Shown: one piece after another, positions 57,794-64,000 of the stretch | Numbering within the stretch: the first letter of the stretch is position 1 | Layout: the number at the start of each line of letters is the position of its first letter | Source of the DNA: CAVZLD01 sp963776055 | GTDB taxonomy: Bacteria; Planctomycetota; Planctomycetia; Pirellulales; Pirellulaceae | Assembly (NCBI GenBank): GCA_963776055.1 | Contig: CAVZLD010000014.1 | Span: 248,001 to 312,000, forward strand | Length of the DNA stretch: 64,000 bases | Direction of reading: 5' to 3' | Program-made: the position numbers and the translations under genes | The notes under the pieces: generated by a model | What the model was told of the DNA's origin: nothing | The model's database searches: none | The model's input: only the letters and a program-made list of their open reading frames with translations

Positions 57794-59092
57794 TTACCGA
57801 GCCGCCAACGTCTTCGGCTCGGTGTGCCGTTCCAGGCGAAGTCGTTCAACGCGCCTTCGATTCGCTTCCAGCACGATCAGGCGGACGTCCTGCCATTCCA
57901 CAACCTCACCGGGCTCCGGGATCCGGCAGAGCTGACTCAGCACAAAGCCGCCCAGCGTATCGCAATCGCCATCTTCGGGAAATTGGGTTCCCAATGCTTC
58001 ATTGACCTCGTGCAGGTGAGCCCGCGCGTGGACCTCCGCTACGTGCTCCGATAGATGCCGGATCTCTCCCACCTCCTCCTGATCGTGTTCATCGACGATT
58101 TCACCGACGATTTCCTCGAGCACATCTTCGATGGTCACAAGCCCAACGACATGCATGAACTCATCCACGACAATCGCCAAGTGATTGCGATTTTGCAGGA
58201 ACATCTGCAGTAGTTCATCCAGTCGAGTGCTCCGCGGGACTTTGCGAGCTTCGCGGAGGATCCCCTCCAGCTTCCGTGCGGAAGGATCGCTACTGGAGAG
58301 AGCGGCCAACAGGTCCTTGGCGTAGAGCACGCCGATGATATCGTCGAGATTCTTGCCGAAGACCGGAATTCGCGTCCGACCAACCTGAATCACAAACTCC
58401 ACGATCTGCTTCCAATCCGTATCGATCGGAATCGCATCCATTTCGGATCGCGGCGTCATGATGTCCGCCACATCGGTATCATCGAGTTCGATCACGCCTT
58501 CGATCATTTCGCGGACGTCCGCTTCCAGCAGACCATCGTGCTCGCCTTCGGCGACAATCGACAGAATCTCATCCTCCAGCGCTTCTTCCTCTGTTGGTTC
58601 CGTCTGTGGTCCGTCCAGGCGTCGCAGGATGAAACAGACTGGCACGGCCAGCAAATGCAGCGGCCACAGCAAGATTTCCGCGGCGCACCAGATCCGCCAG
58701 GTGTGCACCAGGTAGGGAGGTCCCCAGCGGCTGGCCACCTCACGAGGAATCCAGACGGTTAACGCCAGAAAGACCAGCCCCAACAATACCAGCAGAAGCC
58801 AGAAGCGACCGGTCATCCAGGGATCGACTCCCGCCGCAGACGATCGGAAGAGCCAGGTACCGACGGCGAGAACGGTCACGATCGTCCCGAGCAGCTGCAG
58901 CGTTTCCGTCGTGGCCAGAACTCTGTCGGCGCGGTCATGGATCTCGTCGAAACGGTCTGGCCGCCGGCGCAGTCGGCAGTAATCCTCCAACTCGTGCCAG
59001 GACAGCTCATCCAAGACTTTGCTGGCCATCGCCGAAAGAAAAGCAACGGCCGTTCCACCGAGAGCAATCCAGAATGCCAACCAGGGGTTCAC
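57794..59092 (-). CDS. CNNM/CBS-domain CorC-HlyC family protein
   Basis: 432 residues, starting at a GTG at 59092 that overlaps the ybeY stop in a GTGA. N-terminal membrane CNNM-like (DUF21) domain with about four helices (LAFWIALGGTAVAFLSAMA, WLLLVLLGLVFLALTVWI). A CBS pair follows (VADIMTPRSEMDAIPIDTD, IPVFGKNLDDIIGVLYAKDL, LAIVVDEFMHVVGLVTIEDV), then the C-terminal CorC/HlyC domain (EALGTQFPEDGDCDTLGGFV). The family is linked to magnesium/cobalt transport or membrane integrity. Last gene of the run from phoH. Confidence 0.9.
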   Translation of the reverse strand: MNPWLAFWIALGGTAVAFLSAMASKVLDELSWHELEDYCRLRRRPDRFDEIHDRADRVLATTETLQLLGTIVTVLAVGTWLFRSSAAGVDPWMTGRFWLLLVLLGLVFLALTVWIPREVASRWGPPYLVHTWRIWCAAEILLWPLHLLAVPVCFILRRLDGPQTEPTEEEALEDEILSIVAEGEHDGLLEADVREMIEGVIELDDTDVADIMTPRSEMDAIPIDTDWKQIVEFVIQVGRTRIPVFGKNLDDIIGVLYAKDLLAALSSSDPSARKLEGILREARKVPRSTRLDELLQMFLQNRNHLAIVVDEFMHVVGLVTIEDVLEEIVGEIVDEHDQEEVGEIRHLSEHVAEVHARAHLHEVNEALGTQFPEDGDCDTLGGFVLSQLCRIPEPGEVVEWQDVRLIVLEANRRRVERLRLERHTEPKTLAAR

Positions 59093-59592
59093 GCGAGAGA
59101 TTCTCCTTCTGCTTCATTCTCCGAATCCCCATCCAGACCGGTCGGGCAACCGTCGACATCATCGACGGGGCAGATCCCCATTCGCGTCAGATAGTGTCTT
59201 TCCTGCTGACGCATTCGAGCACGGTCCTCGGCCGCCTTGTCCCGATAACCGACCAAGTGCAGAGTGCCGTGGATGACATAGAGAATCAACTCCTCGGCGG
59301 CCGACCAGCGGAACTCCGCCGATCGATCCACTGCCGTATCGGCACTGACGACAATCTCCCCTTCCAGCCAATCGTCTCGCTGATCCAGTGGAAAACTCAG
59401 CACATCGGTCGCTTCGTCGTGCGCCAGAAACCGCCGATTCAACTCATGGATCTCTCCATCCGTCACGACCGCCAAGCTAATTTCGGCCCGGCCAATTCGT
59501 TCCCCTTCCAACACGGCGGCAATGGCTTGTTCCAGCCGCTGAGGATCGATGGCCAGGGAATCCTGCCGATTACAGACTTCGATCTGATACAC
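59089..59592 (-). CDS. ybeY: endoribonuclease YbeY
   Basis: YbeY is a metal-dependent endoribonuclease in rRNA maturation and ribosome quality control. Best start is the GTG at 59592 (VYQIEVCNRQ), 13 bases after the stop of the upstream gene; the frame is open to a TTG at 59652. The motif HGTLHLVGYRD gives two metal histidines, but the third position of the usual HGxLHLxGYDH motif is Asp, which occurs in other members. The N-terminal part has LNRRFLAHDEATDVLSFPLD. About 168 residues. Overlaps the CorC-like gene by four bases. Confidence 0.9.
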   Translation of the reverse strand: MYQIEVCNRQDSLAIDPQRLEQAIAAVLEGERIGRAEISLAVVTDGEIHELNRRFLAHDEATDVLSFPLDQRDDWLEGEIVVSADTAVDRSAEFRWSAAEELILYVIHGTLHLVGYRDKAAEDRARMRQQERHYLTRMGICPVDDVDGCPTGLDGDSENEAEGESLA

Positions 59593-59605
59593 GGATACTT
59601 TTCCG

Positions 59606-61969
59606 TCAGGCGGACTGCTGATCCGGATACTTGATGCGACCGTGATACACAACGGTGAGCGACTTGATCAAGCTATCCTGGACGGTTCGAAGTTCCTTGA
59701 GCGTCAAGCCACATTCATCGAACTGTCCGTCGAGCAATCGTTTCATTGCGATGTCTTTTACAAGGCTCTCAATTCGAGCGGGGCCCGGATCGACGAGCGT
59801 GCGGGAAGCACTTTCCGCCGCGTCGGCCAACATCAACACGCCCGCCTCACGCGTTTGTGGCTTTGGACCAGGATAGCGGTAACTGCCTTCATCGACCGTC
59901 GCCGCATCCGGATCCGATTCGCTCTGCTGACTGGCTCGACGATAGAAGTATTCAACCAATGTCGTTCCATGGTGCTGCTGAATGAAATCCATGATGGATC
60001 CTGGCAGGTTGTGTTTCTTCGCCAGGTCCGCTCCATCCTTCACGTGAGCGATAATCACTAACGTGCTCATGGCCGGCAGCAGCGATTCGTGACAGTTGCC
60101 CTGTCCGCCTTGGTTCTCGACAAAGTAACCGGGTTTGAGCATTTTCCCGATGTCGTGAAAGTAAGCCCCCACACGGACCAGCAACCCGTTTGCGCCGATC
60201 GACTCCGCCGCGGCTTCGGCAATCGAGGCGACGTTGATGGAATGGTTGTAGGTACCCGGGGCCCGACGTACGAGTTCCTGCAGCAACGGGTGCGCAACAT
60301 CGCCCAACTCGAGCAGACTCAGATCGGTCTGGATGCCGAAGAAACGTTCGATGAACGGCAGCAACCCGGTCATCAACAGCCCTGCCGCCACGGTACAACC
60401 CGCCATCCACAGCGCGTCGCGGGCGAGCTCCAAACCTGGGACGCGACCGGTCAACACGCCCACTCCGACGACCGTCGCGGCGGTCGCTACCGCGGTCCAA
60501 GAAGCCACGTACATCAGCTTCGTTCGGTTGCGAACCCGTCGCAACAGCAGCACCGGCATCGAAACGCAGGCCAGTACCGTCACCAAATCGGACAGTTCGT
60601 GTCCGAGCGTCAGTTGCGTGACGAGCGCAACGGAAGCGGCCAACAGCAGCGCTAACTCGAGACTGTACAGCAACACCGCCGTCATGCTAAATAGCAACAG
60701 TGGGATCAACTCGATTCGCGCCGGAGCGGCAAACCAGGTCACGGCGATCGTCACGAACACGAGCAGCAAGAGCTTCGCGAGACTCTCATTCGTTGTCAGC
60801 AGCTGGCGACGGCGATGAAAGATGTAAAGACCGCAGAGAAAACTCACCGCCAGGAACATCCCGAGCTTTGACAGGGAGTACAACAGCAAACGCTGAAAGC
60901 CTAACTGCGAAACGTACTCTGTGTGTTCCTCCCGCAACATCGCTAACACTTCCGGTGTCAGCGGTTCGCCTGCCCGAGCAAGGGTCTTCTCGTTCGCTTC
61001 ATAGTGATCCATCTCCGGCTTCATTTTCCGGATGGCTTCTTCAGCTTGAGCGCACGTCAATTCTGCGTCAAATGTCAACGTCACGGGCAAGCGAGGCTGA
61101 ATCCAATAGAAGATCTTGTCGGCCAATTCGGGCGTCAACAGCTCCTTCCGCAAATTCGACTTCAGTCGCGGTTCCACCTGGCTGATCCGCAGATCGTCGA
61201 TGTCGTGCAACTTCAACAGCCCCGGATTCCCAACCGGGTATACCTGAATGCGGCTCAAATTGCCGTCCTTCAGTTCATGGGTCAAGTTTTCCAGCAACCC
61301 ACTTTGGATGAATTCCGATAAACTCCGCCGGATCGCCGCGGAGAATTCCACCAATTCCGGATCCTGGTCAAACGCTTGCTGGAACCGGGCGAACTCCGCG
61401 TAGCGCTGCCACTGCCGCGTTGCCGGATAACCCGGGCCAATCAGCAACGGGGGGCTGACAGCATTGGCCGTCAGCGACGCCGAAAGAGCCGCCACCGCGT
61501 CGGCCGCGTCCGACATCGCCAGCCGCGTTGCATCCTCCACTTCCGGAACAAACTCACGCCACAGCTTCTTGTCCATTTCGCCAAAGGAGGCCGCCTCTCG
61601 GATCTGGACGATCTTCCCATTCAGCGCCTGCTGCAGTTGATCCAGGAGGAACGGATCGTGCTTGTAAATCGTGTCCAGCGTGCTGCGTTTGTCGTCCTGC
61701 GCTTGCAAGGTCTTCGCCCGATTCTCGCGGTCGAACGAAACACGCGCAATGACATTGCGGGATGGAATGTCTCCCAACCGGTAAGCGAACGGCGGAACCC
61801 AGGCGCCCGTGACAATCCAAGCCGCTGCGGCTGCAAAGAAACACATCGCCACGCGCAGCAGAACATCACTCCGCCGCAGGGCGTCCCACGCTTTCTTCAA
61901 CGTCCCGGGCGGCAACTCGAGGGAGGCCACCCGGTCCGATCTCTTCCGCTTTGGATTCCCGGATGACAT
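59606..61969 (-). CDS. 7TMR-HDED membrane HD phosphohydrolase (PgpH-like)
   Basis: 787 residues, intact. An N-terminal membrane helix (AAAAAWIVTGAWVPPFAY) is followed by a large extracytoplasmic 7TMR-HDED domain (about residues 80-350), seven membrane helices (about 370-540) and a C-terminal cytoplasmic HD domain (TYNHSINVASIAEAAAE, VGAYFHDIGKMLKPGYF, IIAHVKDGADLAKKHNLPG). In Listeria PgpH breaks down cyclic di-AMP, so this is a probable c-di-AMP phosphodiesterase, though a c-di-AMP cyclase is not in the window. Starts 3 bases after the phoH stop, clearly one operon. Confidence 0.9.
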   Translation of the reverse strand: MSSGNPKRKRSDRVASLELPPGTLKKAWDALRRSDVLLRVAMCFFAAAAAWIVTGAWVPPFAYRLGDIPSRNVIARVSFDRENRAKTLQAQDDKRSTLDTIYKHDPFLLDQLQQALNGKIVQIREAASFGEMDKKLWREFVPEVEDATRLAMSDAADAVAALSASLTANAVSPPLLIGPGYPATRQWQRYAEFARFQQAFDQDPELVEFSAAIRRSLSEFIQSGLLENLTHELKDGNLSRIQVYPVGNPGLLKLHDIDDLRISQVEPRLKSNLRKELLTPELADKIFYWIQPRLPVTLTFDAELTCAQAEEAIRKMKPEMDHYEANEKTLARAGEPLTPEVLAMLREEHTEYVSQLGFQRLLLYSLSKLGMFLAVSFLCGLYIFHRRRQLLTTNESLAKLLLLVFVTIAVTWFAAPARIELIPLLLFSMTAVLLYSLELALLLAASVALVTQLTLGHELSDLVTVLACVSMPVLLLRRVRNRTKLMYVASWTAVATAATVVGVGVLTGRVPGLELARDALWMAGCTVAAGLLMTGLLPFIERFFGIQTDLSLLELGDVAHPLLQELVRRAPGTYNHSINVASIAEAAAESIGANGLLVRVGAYFHDIGKMLKPGYFVENQGGQGNCHESLLPAMSTLVIIAHVKDGADLAKKHNLPGSIMDFIQQHHGTTLVEYFYRRASQQSESDPDAATVDEGSYRYPGPKPQTREAGVLMLADAAESASRTLVDPGPARIESLVKDIAMKRLLDGQFDECGLTLKELRTVQDSLIKSLTVVYHGRIKYPDQQSA

Positions 61970-61972
61970 AAG

Positions 61973-62935
61973 CTATTGCCGTGATCCCGCCCGTCGGCGA
62001 TTGGAACCTTCCTCATAGGCGCGAACAATGTCCATCACCAGTCGGTGCCGCACAATGTCCGCTTTGCCCAAGCGGGTTTGGGCGAACCCGCGAATGTGCT
62101 TCAGACGCGTTACGGCGTCCGTCAGCCCACTGCGTGTGTGAGGCGGAAGGTCGATCTGCGTCTCGTCACCCGCGACAACGATCTTCGAACCGTTGCCCAT
62201 TCGCGTCAGAAACATCTTCATCTGCGCGACGGTCGTGTTCTGGGCCTCGTCGAGAATAATGAACGCCTCGTTCAGCGTACGTCCGCGCATGTAGGCCAGC
62301 GGGACCACTTCAATCACGTCTTCCTCCATCTGTCGCTTGATCTGGTCATAGTCCATCATTTCGTACAATGCGTCGAGCAACGGACGCAAGTACGGGTTGA
62401 TCTTGGCGTGCAGGTCGCCCGGCAAGAACCCCAGGCTCTCGCCCGCTTCGACTGCCGGTCGCACCAGCACGATCTTGCGAATTCGTTCCTCGCGCAGCGC
62501 TTCGACGGCCAGCGCAACAGCCAGATAGGTTTTCCCGGTCCCGGAAGGCCCGACGGCAAACGTCAGGTCGTGGCCGCGGATCGCCCGTACATACTCCGCC
62601 TGCCCCGCGGTGCGAGGCGAAATCTGTCGTCCGCTGGCCAGCACCAGAATCGGCTCGGCCTGCGGACCCGATTCTCCGCCCGCCACTTGTCGCAATACCT
62701 GCTCCACCTCGGCGTCGGCGAGACTCCCCTGTCTTTCCACGAGCATTTTCAGCTTTTCCAGAGTCTCCGTCGCCTTCGCCACGGCAATCTCCGCCCCCGC
62801 CACGCGAATCTGCCCGTCTCGGTGAGTAATCTCCACTCCAAAAAGGGCACGGATGCGCTTGAGGTGCTGGTCGCAGGCACCGAACAACGGCAGAAGAGAT
62901 TTTGCGCTGAGTAGCGTGATGGTGGCTTCAGTCAT
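61973..62935 (-). CDS. PhoH family ATPase
   Basis: 320 residues from the ATG at 62935 (MTEATITLLSAKSLLPLFG). An N-terminal KH-like region (HLKRIRALFGVEITHRDGQI) precedes the P-loop ATPase: Walker A GPSGTGKT, VRPAVEAGESLGFLPGDL, Walker B FIILDEAQNTT, and VVAGDETQIDLP. PhoH-like proteins are thought to act in RNA handling; their usual neighbours ybeY and a PgpH-like gene are downstream here, supporting a link to ribosome maturation. Intact; the frame is open to 62998 but the family start is at 62935. Confidence 0.92.
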   Translation of the reverse strand: MTEATITLLSAKSLLPLFGACDQHLKRIRALFGVEITHRDGQIRVAGAEIAVAKATETLEKLKMLVERQGSLADAEVEQVLRQVAGGESGPQAEPILVLASGRQISPRTAGQAEYVRAIRGHDLTFAVGPSGTGKTYLAVALAVEALREERIRKIVLVRPAVEAGESLGFLPGDLHAKINPYLRPLLDALYEMMDYDQIKRQMEEDVIEVVPLAYMRGRTLNEAFIILDEAQNTTVAQMKMFLTRMGNGSKIVVAGDETQIDLPPHTRSGLTDAVTRLKHIRGFAQTRLGKADIVRHRLVMDIVRAYEEGSNRRRAGSRQ

Positions 62936-63184
62936 GCATTCCACGGCGGATCGGCGAAGCCGTCGCGCTGCATCCTCCTCAAGGGGAAGTCCTACCATTT
63001 ATAGTACTCCGGGACCGAAGTACGAAACCCGAATCCACGAGAATCCAACATAAATCATTGTGGCAAAAACAGTTACACCCCATCTCTGGTGATCATCCAG
63101 CACGTTCTACCCGCCCATCTTCGGTATCACGGCCGCGAGAAATTCCTTTCGCCTGTTCTGCGTGGAGAGAATCCGTCCCAAGAC

Positions 63185-64000
63185 CTAACCTCGTGGCACG
63201 GCCAGCAAGCCACTGAGCCACCAGGCCAGACTGACCGGCGCGGCACCCAGTAGTGAATCCACAATGTCCAAGACGCCCCCCAAACCGGGGAGCCAGGGAC
63301 TGGAATCCTTGCAGCCGGCGTCCCGTTTCAACAACGATTCGGCCAGATCGCCAGCCATCCCCGCCAATGCCAGACTCAAGCCAAACAACAGGTACCAACC
63401 GATGGCTCCCCGCTGCACCTCGGGGCACAACCGGGGCAGGAGCAGCGAATACACCAACCCAGCGCCCAACATCGCCGCGCCGATCGCCCCCACCGCTCCT
63501 TCCACCGTCTTCCCGGGGCTAAGTCGCGGCGCCAGTTTGTGACGCCCGATCGATTTCCCAGTGAAGTAGGCCCCCGTATCGGCCAGTTTCACTACGAGGA
63601 TCGTCGCGACGACCGCAACCAGCCCCAGTCGATCCGGCGACCAGATCCGCAATTGGACCAGCAGCCCCAACGGCAGAGCGGCATAACAGACGGTCAACGT
63701 TCCCCCAGCCAGGCGCTGCAGCGACTGCCCCGCTGCTCGGTAACGCCACAATTCCGCGCCGAAAAGGACGCACATGGCCAGGACCACTCCGACCAAGACC
63801 CAGCCGGCCTTTCCCAGTGCCAATGGACCGCTCTCGGCCGGCGCCGCCACCGGCATCGCGGACGCCACAAGCAGCACGAAGGCCGCCGAGAGGTTCGCGC
63901 GAAACGAGGTCGCCAAGTTTGCCTTCTGCAGCAGCACGCTTACTTCGTGACAAGCCATCAGACCGGCCAGCAGGGCCACGGGAGCCAGCCAGAGGCCCGG
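63185..64000 (-). CDS. cdsA: phosphatidate cytidylyltransferase (5' end outside window)
   Basis: CdsA makes CDP-diacylglycerol from phosphatidate and CTP for phospholipids. The gene enters from the right edge; 272 residues are visible. Several membrane helices (LSAAFVLLVASAMPVA, VAVVATILVVKLADTGAYF) and the family core KLADTGAYFTGKSIGRHKLA, SPGKTVEGAVGA are present. The C-terminal signature is LLKRDAGCKDSSPWLPGLGG with VLDIVDSL, where the family usually has PGHGG and LDRxD; the His and Arg are replaced by Leu and Ile. Normal in length otherwise, intact, and probably precedes phoH, although 250 bases separate them. Confidence 0.9.
   Translation of the reverse strand, partial: PGLWLAPVALLAGLMACHEVSVLLQKANLATSFRANLSAAFVLLVASAMPVAAPAESGPLALGKAGWVLVGVVLAMCVLFGAELWRYRAAGQSLQRLAGGTLTVCYAALPLGLLVQLRIWSPDRLGLVAVVATILVVKLADTGAYFTGKSIGRHKLAPRLSPGKTVEGAVGAIGAAMLGAGLVYSLLLPRLCPEVQRGAIGWYLLFGLSLALAGMAGDLAESLLKRDAGCKDSSPWLPGLGGVLDIVDSLLGAAPVSLAWWLSGLLAVPRG

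Overview
The window looks like chromosomal DNA of a planctomycete, probably a Pirellulales-type member of Planctomycetota. The evidence is the gene set: a YTV-repeat surface protein, a squalene-cyclase-like/DUF4159 protein divergent from a MoxR-DUF58-BatA-VWA cluster, a LEPR-XLL-like N-terminus, dockerin-like EF-hand modules, a PEP-CTERM tail, a DUF6677-type membrane protein, and a short secreted protein with a YGYYHEHWRKWP motif. LpxA and a TolC-like outer-membrane protein indicate a didermal envelope. No phage, insertion sequence, CRISPR array or rRNA was found. One tRNA (Gln, TTG) is present.

Layout. 0-2.1 kb: a truncated unknown protein, a coiled-coil protein and a rhomboid protease. 2.1-11.4 kb: the MoxR/VWA cluster with its divergent DUF4159 gene. 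11.4-16.2 kb: a secreted propeller-like protein, a metallophosphoesterase, hairpin repeats and a TolC-like lipoprotein. 16.6-22.6 kb: two large convergent surface proteins (a PEP-CTERM phosphodiesterase and a beta-helix protein) that share the same calcium-binding-type module. 23.1-31.0 kb: small membrane proteins, an ExeA-like ATPase, rsmE, a sugar isomerase-like protein, a NIF3-family protein, a glycosyltransferase and a BshC-like unknown. 31.0-37.7 kb: alpha/beta hydrolase, metG, a thioredoxin-trypsin fusion, RidA and a second glycosyltransferase. 37.7-45.5 kb: polysaccharide export and a giant TPR protein. 45.6-52.2 kb: cysteine desulfurase, small TPR protein, lpxA, ppdK and a CAAX-type protease. 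52.2-55.6 kb: the YTV/Cys-rich protein, rex and tRNA-Gln. 56.1-64 kb: a TPR lipoprotein-like gene and the minus-strand run cdsA, phoH, pgpH, ybeY, CNNM/CorC-like.

A striking technical feature is that many genes, including housekeeping genes that are normally essential (metG, lpxA, rsmE, the cysteine desulfurase), are interrupted by one-base frameshifts while the protein sequence continues perfectly in another frame. I read these as sequence errors in the consensus, not pseudogenes, and give reconstructed gene spans. The stretches 7.35-16.2 kb and 56-64 kb are nearly free of them.

The most interesting object is the gene at 54369-52236. It carries two arrays of one 16-residue (48-bp) repeat. 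One array is cysteine-free with a YTV core; the other has three cysteines per unit. This looks like a designed-to-be-crosslinked cell-surface protein.
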